In this document: one piece after another, positions 8,512 through 16,999 of the stretch
Layout of the letters: the number at the start of each line of letters is the position of its first letter
Position numbering within the stretch: the stretch's first letter is position 1
Program-made: the position numbers and the translations under genes
Source of the DNA: Catenovulum agarivorans YM01
GTDB taxonomy: Bacteria; Pseudomonadota; Gammaproteobacteria; Enterobacterales; Alteromonadaceae
Assembly: GCF_000281085.1 (NCBI RefSeq)
Contig: NZ_JH767528.1
Coordinates: 152,201 to 216,200, forward strand
Direction of reading: 5' to 3'
DNA: 64,000 nucleotides
The notes under the pieces: model-generated
The model's input: only the letters and a program-made list of their open reading frames with translations
Told to the model about the DNA's origin: nothing
Databases searched by the model: none

Positions 8512-9002
8512 GCGTTGGCCTCCTGTGGAGTCACTTTTAAATATTCTGCTAATGCACTGCGGGCGCGGGCTAAACGGCTCATCACTGTGCCAATTGGCAA
8601 ATCTAATGCCGCTGCGGCTTCTTTATACGATTTGCCTTCAAGCGCAATTAAAGCAATTAAACTGCGCTGATCATCCGGTAGTTTATCCATTGCTTGATTT
8701 ACTTGATTCAATGCAATTTCGCTTTGAATGGCGTGTTCGCCGTCCACTGTTTGATTGTCAGTTAACTCTGGTTGACTAGTCGCTTGGCTGCGTACTTTGC
8801 GCGAACGATATTCGTCAATCCATAAGTTTTTGCATACTCTAAACGCCCATTTAGTTAAATCTTGCTCGTCACCTTCAGGGGCCTGGCGCAATAACTTTTC
8901 AATGGTGTTTTGCAACAAATCGTCGGCGTCGGCATGGTTGCCTGTTAGAGCAAAAGCAAATCGCCTAAGTTGTGGCACAATTCTAATAATCTGTTGTTGC
9001 AT
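8508..9002 (-). CDS. ECF family RNA polymerase sigma factor
   Basis: A 164-residue sigma factor with only regions 2 and 4. Region 2 (about 8-75) includes DADDLLQNTIEKLLR and the WAFRVCKNLWIDEYRSRK -10 recognition stretch. Region 4 (about 110-160) includes LPDDQRSLIALIALEGKSYKEAAAALDLPIGTVMSRLARAR, the helix-turn-helix for the -35 element. It is co-transcribed with its anti-sigma gene. The site at 9041-9067 suggests it drives its own promoter, and the same pattern occurs before the divergent protease. Confidence 0.93.
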   Translation of the reverse strand: MQQQIIRIVPQLRRFAFALTGNHADADDLLQNTIEKLLRQAPEGDEQDLTKWAFRVCKNLWIDEYRSRKVRSQATSQPELTDNQTVDGEHAIQSEIALNQVNQAMDKLPDDQRSLIALIALEGKSYKEAAAALDLPIGTVMSRLARARSALAEYLKVTPQEANA

Positions 9003-9040
9003 ACTGGCTTATGCCTCGTTTTTGTTAAACTGTTACTTAG

Positions 9041-9067
9041 ATAACGTGTCAGCGAAAAATTTATTCC
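9041..9067 (-). promoter_or_regulatory. Candidate ECF promoter for sigma/anti-sigma operon
   Basis: Read on the minus strand: GGAATAA (9067-9061), a 14-base spacer, then CGTTAT (9046-9041), about 40 bases before the sigma factor start. GGAA-type -35 elements are usual for ECF sigma factors. The same pattern recurs at 9136-9163 and 24091-24118. Confidence 0.6.
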
Positions 9068-9135
9068 GAAAAAAATTAAATTTTTTTAATTTTATTTTCG
9101 TACTGTTTTGTGTTGTCGTATTTTTACTTTATATG

Positions 9136-9163
9136 GGAATAAATAGTCCCTTTTAAACGTTAG
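9136..9163 (+). promoter_or_regulatory. Candidate ECF promoter for S8 protease
   Basis: GGAATAA (9136-9142), a 15-base spacer and CGTTAG (9158-9163) lie 38 bases before the protease start. It points in the opposite direction to the sigma-gene site, so the sigma factor could activate both divergent units. Confidence 0.6.
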
Positions 9164-9201
9164 TTTAATAATAGAAGGCTTGTCATCAACGAGAGTGTGA
9201 A

Positions 9202-10650
9202 ATGGTTAAATTTTTTCGGTTAAATACTGTAGTACTGCTCATATTGAGTTTGACCGCTCAATCGGGAGCTGCCGATGTGTTGGAGCAAGTGACAGATGTT
9301 GTTGAACAAAGCACAGAAACTGCTGAGCAGCGGCTAGAACAGGTGTTACAGCAAGCTGATGAAAAAGCCGACAATTTGATTGAATTGCCTACACAGCTGG
9401 AAGATAAAATTCAACCTTTGCTCGAGCCAATTGAACTAGCCGCTGAATCAGAAAATATTCTATTGGCTGGTATTAGCAAGAATCTTCAGCAAACTTTTAC
9501 TATTGTTGATGCACGAGGTAACAAGGTATTTGACGAAGCTGTATACCCGCCGCAGCAATTGGCAGTGGCAAACGAATGGTTAATTCAGCTTGATACTGAG
9601 CAAGTGCAAGTTAAATGGCAACAACAGCTGCAACAAGCGAACAAGCTAACCGCCATAGAGCAGTTTTCGATTGAACATTTAGCTGCGCTCGATATGCAAA
9701 TTATTCGCTTGCGCACTACGCCAGCGGCAACTCAACAATTGAACAAAGATGCAAGCCTTGCCGAGCAGCAGGCATTTTTAGCACAATTACTTAATATGCC
9801 TGTGGATGTTATACAACAGCTGACCCTAGAGCGTAATTTTATTTATCAGTTGCAAGCTGAAGATAATTCATCAACAGCCAAAGCTCAGCACTCAGCAAAT
9901 AAACTAGTCTGTAAGCAGCCGCTTAAAATGGGTATGTTAGATTCAGCAATCGAGCAGAGTCATCCACAATTACCAGCGAACAAAATAACCCAACAAGATT
10001 TTCTTGATACAGGTTTAACGCCAGCAATGGCGCATGGAACTGGTGTGGTGGGTATTTGGTTGAGCCAAGATTATGCTTTTGCTCAGTTGCCAAATGCGCA
10101 GGTAGTTAATGCATCGGCGTTTTATCAAAGGCCTAACGGCAGCCAAGGTGCGACCATGTTAAGTTTAATTCGTGGGTTGAATTGGTTGGCTGAGCAAGAT
10201 GTGCGGGTGATTAATATGAGCTTAACTGGGCCGGATAATGCGTTATTGCAACGGGCGATTAAAAAAGTAGCGGCGAAACCTGTGGTGATAGTTGCTGCGG
10301 TTGGTAATGCCGGGCCTGCATCAGCACCTTTATACCCTGCTTCTTACCCAGAGGTTATCGGTGTAACCGCAGTGCAAACAAATCAAAAAATATACCGATG
10401 GGCCGTGCGCGGTCAACAAGTTGATTTTGCTGCGCTGGGGGTATATATGCCGGTACTTGCCGATAAACAACAGGTTATCCGCCAAAGTGGTACTTCATTC
10501 GCCGCGCCTATTGTGGCTGCACATATAGCCTGTTTAATTAATAACAAACCCACTTTGGGTTTAGAAGCCAAATTAATGTTGCGCAACCAAGCGGTTGACT
10601 TAGGTGAGCCAGGAAAGGATACGGTTTTTGGTTATGGCTGGATAAATTGA
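9202..10650 (+). CDS. Secreted subtilisin-family (S8) serine protease
   Basis: A 482-residue exported protease. A signal peptide (about 1-24) is followed by an acidic, Gln-rich coiled-coil region (25-80) and a prodomain-like region to about 235. The catalytic domain has Asp247 (GMLDSAIE), His278 (AHGTGV), the oxyanion Asn in VGNAGPAS and Ser432 (SGTSFAAPIVAAHIA), so the triad is complete. A GAGAG site precedes the ATG. It is divergent from the ECF/anti-sigma pair and carries a matching promoter. It could process an envelope protein, perhaps the anti-sigma factor or its own regulon products, but that is speculation. Downstream genes on the same strand may be co-transcribed. Confidence 0.88.
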   Translation: MVKFFRLNTVVLLILSLTAQSGAADVLEQVTDVVEQSTETAEQRLEQVLQQADEKADNLIELPTQLEDKIQPLLEPIELAAESENILLAGISKNLQQTFTIVDARGNKVFDEAVYPPQQLAVANEWLIQLDTEQVQVKWQQQLQQANKLTAIEQFSIEHLAALDMQIIRLRTTPAATQQLNKDASLAEQQAFLAQLLNMPVDVIQQLTLERNFIYQLQAEDNSSTAKAQHSANKLVCKQPLKMGMLDSAIEQSHPQLPANKITQQDFLDTGLTPAMAHGTGVVGIWLSQDYAFAQLPNAQVVNASAFYQRPNGSQGATMLSLIRGLNWLAEQDVRVINMSLTGPDNALLQRAIKKVAAKPVVIVAAVGNAGPASAPLYPASYPEVIGVTAVQTNQKIYRWAVRGQQVDFAALGVYMPVLADKQQVIRQSGTSFAAPIVAAHIACLINNKPTLGLEAKLMLRNQAVDLGEPGKDTVFGYGWIN

Positions 10651-10734
10651 GAGCGGTTTGGCAACTTTCGCCTATAATCATTTAGGTTCGGCTAATTTCA
10701 TAGATAATAGCCGCAAAAAATTAGGGATATCACC

Positions 10735-12627
10735 ATGAAACTCAACCGCTTTAAATTGTACGCTCACAACTTGCTTGTGGGTTTATCCGCCTTGATTCTG
10801 TCTGCTTGTAACCAAGTTGAGATAGAAATTAGTAATGACAGACCCAATCTAACCATTACCGAAATAAATATCGCAACAGATCAAATTTACACCGCCAGTG
10901 ACCAACTGCATTTTGATTACACATTAGTGGTAGATGATTTAGAAGATGTTGATGTATTAGTCGACTTTTATCTAGTACATGCTGAATCTGACGGTTCGAA
11001 CGATGATGCTGTCGAAGTTGAAATTGAAGCGGCACATCATTTAGCTAGCCTGTCACACGATATGTTAAGTGAAGGTCATTTCACTTATTCAATAAACGCA
11101 CAAATTCCGGCTGATGTAACAGAAAGCGGTAAATACTGGTTAGTCGCCCAAGTTGACCCTTTTAATGAAGTTGAAGAAGACAACGAAGACGATAATCACC
11201 CAAATATTGATAATGAAGATCATATAGTCGGCAATTTCCCCGCGTATGAATTAGATATTGAAGTTCACCCAGAGCACGAATTTCTGTTTGAACAAGTTGT
11301 AGTGGATGGTGATTTAGTGGTGTTAGATTCGCCAGACCACCATGAAGGTGTCGGTGATCATCATGCAGACATCATAGGTCATATAGACGCCATCTACCAT
11401 GGTGCAGAAGCTGCATCTGCCAAACTAACGGTTGAAGTTTTAATTAACGGCAGTTACCAAGTTGTGTCGCAGTGGGATAATGCTCAAGCAAGTTATCAAA
11501 CTTCTACACAAATTGATTTTGCCTACAATGGGGATGAACACTTTTTTGGTTTTGATTTAGCTTTAACCGATGAACAGTTGCAGAACTTATATTCTGTTTT
11601 TCAAGCGGATGCAGATAATACCTTATCACTTAGATTTACCTTAGAAGACTTAACCGATTCAAGCCTGCCAGAGCACGATGATAGCAATAATGTGTACCAG
11701 CTAGATTTGCCGTTGTTTTTCTTTGAAAACGATACAGTTGCAGCAAAACCAGCGACCGAAGGCACAGCGCGACGTTTTACCAATACAGGTAATCAGCTCA
11801 TTATCGATGGTTCATATAACAAAGGTTATGGTGATGCGAGCAAATTTAAAGTCGCGGTTGATTTAGCCGGTAGCCTAACTTTAGATTTACTCGGTGTTGG
11901 CACTGGCCAAGGTGCTGTTGCCGAAGCTGGTGGCTCGGTAGATATGTGGATTTTTAATGCTCAAAACACCATTTTTGGCATTAGTTTTAATGGCCAAGCT
12001 TATACCTCTGGCTTAAATACAGGTTATGAATCAGAAATGATTATCTTCAATACCACAGTGTTTGAAGATGAAAACTATGTAGCGCAGTTCTCTAAAACCT
12101 TTGAAAAATCTTGGGAAGAAAGACGCGTCTTAGCTAGTACAACTTTCACTGTAGGGCCAATTCCAATTAAGATTGAAGCGGGTTTAGATGGTTCGGTTGG
12201 TTTTGAATTTACCATAGCTTACGCAAGTAAATTAACTGCGGGTGGTGATATTTTTAGCACTAACTTTGGTGGGTTTGCTAATGGTGGTGTCAGCATAGGT
12301 TTAGCTTCGGCAGGTGTGACTATTGTAATTACCTTGTTGGATAATGTGTTGAATTTAGACAGTGAAGCGAACTTAGCCTTATTGGACGATGGTCAAGTTA
12401 ATCCGCGTATTGAATATGCTTTTGCTCTGACAGATGAGATAGATATTATCAGTGGTAAATTTGGTTTATACGCTGATGTTAAAGGCATTAAGTGGTGTAA
12501 AAAATGGGGCATACCATACCCTTGTGGCTCAAAAACCACTACCTATTATTTATGGTTATACCAAACACCAAGTGTGTTTAACAAAGCTTGGACTCTGTAT
12601 AGCAAAGACGGTAGCATCAGTATCTAA
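10735..12627 (+). CDS. Large acidic lipoprotein, unknown function
   Basis: A 630-residue protein with a lipoprotein signal ending LILSAC (Cys at about 25). Residues 35-150 look like a CARDB/Ig-type beta-sandwich (PNLTITEINIATDQIYTASDQLHFDY...SGKYWLVAQVD.FNEVEEDNEDDN), and a second such module appears near 170-330. The C-terminal 290 residues are beta-rich and Gly-rich without a family I can name, ending with a Cys pair (WCKKWGIPYPCGS). The strong Asp/Glu content suits calcium binding or surface exposure. It lies 84 bases after the protease and 58 bases before the HEAT-repeat gene, so the three probably form one unit. Confidence 0.7.
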   Translation: MKLNRFKLYAHNLLVGLSALILSACNQVEIEISNDRPNLTITEINIATDQIYTASDQLHFDYTLVVDDLEDVDVLVDFYLVHAESDGSNDDAVEVEIEAAHHLASLSHDMLSEGHFTYSINAQIPADVTESGKYWLVAQVDPFNEVEEDNEDDNHPNIDNEDHIVGNFPAYELDIEVHPEHEFLFEQVVVDGDLVVLDSPDHHEGVGDHHADIIGHIDAIYHGAEAASAKLTVEVLINGSYQVVSQWDNAQASYQTSTQIDFAYNGDEHFFGFDLALTDEQLQNLYSVFQADADNTLSLRFTLEDLTDSSLPEHDDSNNVYQLDLPLFFFENDTVAAKPATEGTARRFTNTGNQLIIDGSYNKGYGDASKFKVAVDLAGSLTLDLLGVGTGQGAVAEAGGSVDMWIFNAQNTIFGISFNGQAYTSGLNTGYESEMIIFNTTVFEDENYVAQFSKTFEKSWEERRVLASTTFTVGPIPIKIEAGLDGSVGFEFTIAYASKLTAGGDIFSTNFGGFANGGVSIGLASAGVTIVITLLDNVLNLDSEANLALLDDGQVNPRIEYAFALTDEIDIISGKFGLYADVKGIKWCKKWGIPYPCGSKTTTYYLWLYQTPSVFNKAWTLYSKDGSISI

Positions 12628-12685
12628 GTTTATTGGGGCTGGCTTGTGTCAGCTCCTGCTCTACGCCTCTCTAATGGAATATATC

Positions 12686-14413
12686 ATGTCGTTTTTATCT
12701 GCTAGTCGTACTATTCTTGGCTGTTTTTTATTAATTGTTGGCTGTTTTAGCGCTTCAGCAGCTTCGCAGCAATGCAAACAAAGTTACTCGTTAGAGATAA
12801 AAACACATACCCAATTTAGCTTTGGACAAAGCAATCGTAGTTATCATATTTTGCGCGCGAATATGGCATTAAAACAATTTGCTGCAAGTGACACAGGTAG
12901 TTGGTTCGGCTTGCAGTTAACCGAGGTTGAGCAAAAGTTAGATAATCAAGTTTTACAGCAAGAGCCTATTTTATCTTTGCCGTTTAAGTTTCATCGCACC
13001 TATGCGGGACAAATCGATCAATTTCAGTTCTCACAAAATTTAACTAAAGAGCAGCAAGACAGGTTAAAAGGTTTAGCTTTTTATTTGCAGTTCACCGACA
13101 AAAAATCGCAACAACAGCTCAGTGTGCAAGAAGTGGATACTATAGGTGAGTTGACGGCTGAGTATAGTTGGCAAGCGCCAGTTTTGATTAAGCGCAAACA
13201 GGCCTATATCAACTTAGCTAATGCCAGCACTGTCAGTCAGCCAATTGAAAAATTTGAGGTGATTAAGTCTAAACATCAAATTACCCCAGATGATTGTTTA
13301 GTTGAGCGCATTTTGGGCAGCGAAACTTTGTTAGCAACCGGCAAAAATAAACAGTTGTCGATGCAAACTCAACAAACATATCGTTTGTTTAAATTAGAAA
13401 AACTAACCAACGCAGATTTATTCTTTTTAACCGCAGATATTAATACATGGCCAAAGTTAGTTGAGCCAGAAAAACACCTGACTACGGATGAATTAGCTAA
13501 ATTGCGTAAACAAATGTTGAGTCAGTTAGCGTATTTAGATCTCGCGCAAATAGATACTGCTGACTTAGCCAACTGGTTGTTACAGTTTGATCCTGTATTA
13601 GACAGTTTGCACCAATTGATAATGGAGCAAAAATTTTCCGACGCGGCGAATATGCGTTTGTTCAATGCTTTAGGCTTGTTAGATTCAGTGAATAGCCAGT
13701 CGTTATTAATCGGCATAATTGAAACGGATTTATTCTCAGAAAATAATAGATTCCGCGCATTGCGCGCATTATCTCAAGGGCAAAAAGCTTTAACCGCAGA
13801 CATTACTGAGAGGTTAGTTGTGCTGCTAGGCGAGCAAGATTTTGCTGGCAGTGAAGCTATGCATGGTGCAACTATTATGACGCTCGGCGCTTTAGTTGCT
13901 CGCAGGCAAAATAATGAACATAGTCAAACTTTAGAAACTGCATTAACCAATAAGCTTGCTGGCGAAACCAATAGCCGTAAACAAGCGGCACTGGTGGCTA
14001 GTTTAGGTAACACAGCTAATGAAAAACACACAGACACATTAGCCAAATACACTCAAGTACAAAGTGATCATGTACGCGCTAATGCAGCGTTTTCGTTAGG
14101 GCAAATTGGTGGTGAAAAAGCACATAATTTGCTTTCTGGCATGTTACAAGCCGAAAGCTCAGATAGAGTGCACAAAGCGCTGTTTTCGGCGCTCGGCAAC
14201 TTCTCAATGAATAGTGCAGAAATTGATAAAGTTAGTGAGTTGGCGGTCAATAGTAGCAGTGAACAAACCCGTGCTGCGGCCATTAAAGCACTTGCTAAGC
14301 AAACTCAACAAAAACAACAAGTGACAACCCATTTAAAACAAATGATGAAATCAGAAAAATCGCGTAAAAACTTTGCATTGGCGGCTAAATCTCTAGTTGC
14401 TTTGGATAAATAA
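12686..14413 (+). CDS. Exported HEAT-repeat protein with vitellogenin-like N-terminus
   Basis: A protein of about 575 residues with a signal peptide ending at SASA. The N-terminal half (about 30-200) is a beta-rich domain whose pattern (Y.ILRANMALKQF, HRTYAGQIDQFQF, LKGLAFYLQF, VQEVDTIGELTAEYSW) recalls the lipid-binding N-terminal sheet of vitellogenin/large lipid-transfer proteins. The C-terminal half (about 310-570) is alpha-solenoid HEAT repeats (FRALRALSQGQKAL, VRANAAFSLGQIGGEKA, VHKALFSALGNFSM, TRAAAIKALAKQ), matching the helical domain that follows in that superfamily. The frame opens earlier, but the ATG at 12686 gives the signal peptide and has GGA upstream. The stop overlaps the next start (TAATG). 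The lipid-transfer role is inference. Confidence 0.75.
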   Translation: MSFLSASRTILGCFLLIVGCFSASAASQQCKQSYSLEIKTHTQFSFGQSNRSYHILRANMALKQFAASDTGSWFGLQLTEVEQKLDNQVLQQEPILSLPFKFHRTYAGQIDQFQFSQNLTKEQQDRLKGLAFYLQFTDKKSQQQLSVQEVDTIGELTAEYSWQAPVLIKRKQAYINLANASTVSQPIEKFEVIKSKHQITPDDCLVERILGSETLLATGKNKQLSMQTQQTYRLFKLEKLTNADLFFLTADINTWPKLVEPEKHLTTDELAKLRKQMLSQLAYLDLAQIDTADLANWLLQFDPVLDSLHQLIMEQKFSDAANMRLFNALGLLDSVNSQSLLIGIIETDLFSENNRFRALRALSQGQKALTADITERLVVLLGEQDFAGSEAMHGATIMTLGALVARRQNNEHSQTLETALTNKLAGETNSRKQAALVASLGNTANEKHTDTLAKYTQVQSDHVRANAAFSLGQIGGEKAHNLLSGMLQAESSDRVHKALFSALGNFSMNSAEIDKVSELAVNSSSEQTRAAAIKALAKQTQQKQQVTTHLKQMMKSEKSRKNFALAAKSLVALDK

Positions 14414-15300
14414 TGGATACTTTAGCTGGGGTTAGAACTGTAGTTGCTGTTGTCGAAAATTCATCTTTTACCATAGCGGCCGACAAACTTGGTATTTCAA
14501 AAGGTTTGGTTAGTAAACATGTTAGCCAAATTGAAGCGGCACATAATATACGTTTGTTTAATCGCAACTCGCGCAAAATTTCGTTGACCGATGCGGGCGC
14601 GAATTATTACCAGCATGCGCGCAAATTACTTGAGTATTACGAACAAATGCTCGATAGCGTCGTCACTCAACAAAATACCCCAAGTGGCAAGCTGCGCATT
14701 AGTTCACCCATTGCATTTGGTGAGCACGTAATGACACGTTTATTACCTAAATTTAGCCAGTTATACCCACAAATAAAATTAGAACTTATTTTGCAAAATC
14801 AGCCGGTGGATATGCTAAAAGATGGCATAGATATTCGGATAAAAAGTGGCAAAGTCAGTGATTCAAATATGATCGCAAGGCCTGTGTGTAAATGGCCGCT
14901 GATTGTTTGTGCATCCGCTCAATACCTAGCGGATAAAACTTTACCAACGACTCCACAGCAGTTGGCTGAACATCAATGTGTGTTGGACAAGCATTTAGAC
15001 GACAATACAAACTGGTTATTTGGCTGCAAAGATGGCGGTGATATCACAGTTGCGGTGAATGGGGTATTAGCGTCTAACAACCCACAAGCTGTGGTTAATA
15101 TGATTAAAGCCGGTGGTGGTATTGGTTTAGCCGCGCGTGAGTCGGTTGCCGCTGAATTGCAGTCAGGTGAATTGATTGAGCTTTTGAGTGATTATCAAAG
15201 CAAAGTATTAGAAATTTATTTAATTTACCCACATAGGCAGCATATAGCGCAAAAAACACAGTGTTTTATCGATTTTATCTTGTCGCAAGATTTTCAGTGA
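14413..15300 (+). CDS. LysR family transcriptional regulator
   Basis: A 295-residue LysR regulator of the CrgA/DhmR-like branch. The winged helix-turn-helix (VVAVVENSSFTIAADKLGISKGLVSKHVSQIEAAHNIRLFNRNSRKISLTDAG) occupies residues 8-62, and the periplasmic-binding-like effector domain follows (SGKLRISSPIAFGEHVMTRLLPKF..YPQIKLELIL). The start overlaps the HEAT-protein stop by one base (TAATG), so translation is probably coupled to that gene although function may be unrelated. The GH105 gene 105 bases downstream is a possible target. Confidence 0.9.
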   Translation: MDTLAGVRTVVAVVENSSFTIAADKLGISKGLVSKHVSQIEAAHNIRLFNRNSRKISLTDAGANYYQHARKLLEYYEQMLDSVVTQQNTPSGKLRISSPIAFGEHVMTRLLPKFSQLYPQIKLELILQNQPVDMLKDGIDIRIKSGKVSDSNMIARPVCKWPLIVCASAQYLADKTLPTTPQQLAEHQCVLDKHLDDNTNWLFGCKDGGDITVAVNGVLASNNPQAVVNMIKAGGGIGLAARESVAAELQSGELIELLSDYQSKVLEIYLIYPHRQHIAQKTQCFIDFILSQDFQ

Positions 15301-15405
15301 TGGTTTCTAAAATGGAAACGTTGTGTTTGTGATTTTCCTGTTTACCCATTTGTTGATTGATTTAAGCTATGCCCCTCATATAAAAATTAAACAACAAAAA
15401 ATATT

Positions 15406-16647
15406 ATGGAAAATCGTCTACACAAATACCGCAAGCAAGTTTTAATCGCTAGTTTATTATTCATTGGTGCCGCGCTTCAGTTTGCCCACGGCCAACAAAA
15501 AGTTGCTGAATGGTTGTCAGATTCAATTATTCAGCGTTATCAACCGACTATAGATGTATTAACACACCACGGTTGGGATCACTCCAACAGCATAGTCATG
15601 CATGCTATGGCTAAGGTGTATCTACAAACCAACAATCCGCAGTATTTAGCTTATGTGCAAAAATATGCCGATGACTATATCAATGCCGATGGCAGCATTA
15701 ATGGTTTATTAACTACATTAGATGGCATGCACCCAGCTGTCTTGTGTTTGTTTTTATATCAACAAACCGGCGACAAAAAATACCAAAAAGCTGCAACAAC
15801 AATGCGCGACCATTTGCTTGGCAAGAATGGACAAAAATCTCAGTTTAATAAAACCCAAGACGGTATTTTTTGGCACAAAAACAATGCTAAATACCAAGAT
15901 GTCGCGTCTGTTGATGGTTTATATATGAAAGACCCATTCTTAGTGCGTTATGGACTTATGTTTGACCAAGCTGAGTTGGTAGACGCATCGGTTGAGCAGG
16001 TATTAAAACTGGCACAGCGCTCTTTTAATATTCGGACTAATCTGGCTTTTCATGCATGGGATGCAACAGGCACACGTGATTGGGCAGATCCTATAACCGG
16101 TCAAGCAACGCAGCATTGGTCGCGCGCCTCAGGTTGGTTTGCTATGGCTTTGGTAGATATATTGGAGTACTTGCCTAAATCACATCCTGAATACAACAAG
16201 GTAGCGCATATATTTCAGCGCCTCGCGCTGGGGCTGAAAAACGCCCAACATCCAAAAAATGGCTTGTGGTATCAAGTATTAGACCAAGCAGAACAGCCGG
16301 ATAATTATCCTGAAATTAGTGGCAGCGGTATGATCGTTTATGCCTTAACTAAAGGTGTGCAGCTGCAATTGTTAGCGGACGAATACGCACAAATTGCGCA
16401 AAAAGCTTGGGTTTCAATGCAAGATTACATCAAAACTTATAGTGACGGTGGTCCACAAATTACCTCGGTTGCACCTGGTATGAGTAGCAAACTTGATTAT
16501 GCAGCTTATGTAGCAGTTGAACCAATTGAAGTGCCGCGCCGCCAAACAAAACAATATTCACATGGTTATGTTGGCGTATTAATGGCGGCATCTGTGATTG
16601 AATATCAAGGGTTAAATAACAGCGCTTTTGTTACAGCTGGTAGCTAA
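15406..16647 (+). CDS. GH105 unsaturated glucuronyl/rhamnogalacturonyl hydrolase
   Basis: A 413-residue glycoside hydrolase of family 88/105, which removes unsaturated uronic acids from oligosaccharides left by polysaccharide lyases. Evidence is the (alpha/alpha)6-barrel pattern and signatures such as VDGLYMKDPFLVRYG (Asp170 likely corresponds to the catalytic Asp), TQHWSRASGWFAMALVDILEYLP and ISGSGMIVYALTKGV. A hydrophobic N-terminal stretch (13-30) ending FAHGQ suggests export to the periplasm. It is isolated: no lyase, sulfatase or sugar transporter is next to it. The substrate could be pectin-, ulvan- or other uronate-derived. Confidence 0.88.
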   Translation: MENRLHKYRKQVLIASLLFIGAALQFAHGQQKVAEWLSDSIIQRYQPTIDVLTHHGWDHSNSIVMHAMAKVYLQTNNPQYLAYVQKYADDYINADGSINGLLTTLDGMHPAVLCLFLYQQTGDKKYQKAATTMRDHLLGKNGQKSQFNKTQDGIFWHKNNAKYQDVASVDGLYMKDPFLVRYGLMFDQAELVDASVEQVLKLAQRSFNIRTNLAFHAWDATGTRDWADPITGQATQHWSRASGWFAMALVDILEYLPKSHPEYNKVAHIFQRLALGLKNAQHPKNGLWYQVLDQAEQPDNYPEISGSGMIVYALTKGVQLQLLADEYAQIAQKAWVSMQDYIKTYSDGGPQITSVAPGMSSKLDYAAYVAVEPIEVPRRQTKQYSHGYVGVLMAASVIEYQGLNNSAFVTAGS

Positions 16648-16840
16648 TTGCATGCTCTAACAAGGCGTTTTTTTCTAAGTAAGTTTTTATGCGGCTATGT
16701 TGCACTGGCTGCGGGGTAAAATGCGCTAGGCTGGCAGCTTTTAGTTCAGCTACATCAGTTGTTTGATAAATCGCGACGGCTGTATGGGTAAACTCTATAC
16801 CTTTTGGTAAATCTTCCGGTGGTTGGCCAACTCGAGCCAA
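16631..16840 (-). pseudogene. Possible DUF2145-like gene remnant
   Basis: An open stretch of about 69 codons reads LARVGQPPEDLPKGIEFTHTAVAIYQT, resembling the (L/I)ARVG..L...G..(Y/F)THTGFA start of DUF2145 proteins. Only part of the domain is present, and an in-frame TGA lies immediately upstream, after a short ATG-initiated peptide. No complete gene can be built in 16648-16999. This looks like decayed sequence; it may also be chance. Apart from this I see nothing in that 350-base gap. Confidence 0.3.
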
Positions 16841-16999
16841 TCATAAATGCACGCGCATTCTTGGCTGCGGCGTATTTTTCAACGGATTTTGCAAACTAAT
16901 TTTGATGGCATGCGGCCATGGGAATTACCTCAATTTGCTAAGTTAAGACGCTAGGATTATAGTTGGTTCAATTCAAGCTAAAAGGTAATGGAGTCACGG

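Noticed and set aside
10647..10713. Sigma-70-like promoter (TATAAT at 10673) and a small CGGCTA/TAGCCG dyad before the 630-residue lipoprotein gene
   Set aside because: The best -35 candidates are 9 or 20 bases away and the dyad has only six pairs with a long loop; not strong enough to list.
12452..12685. Upstream extension of the HEAT-repeat protein frame
   Set aside because: It overlaps the end of the 630-residue lipoprotein gene; the start at 12686 gives a proper signal peptide.
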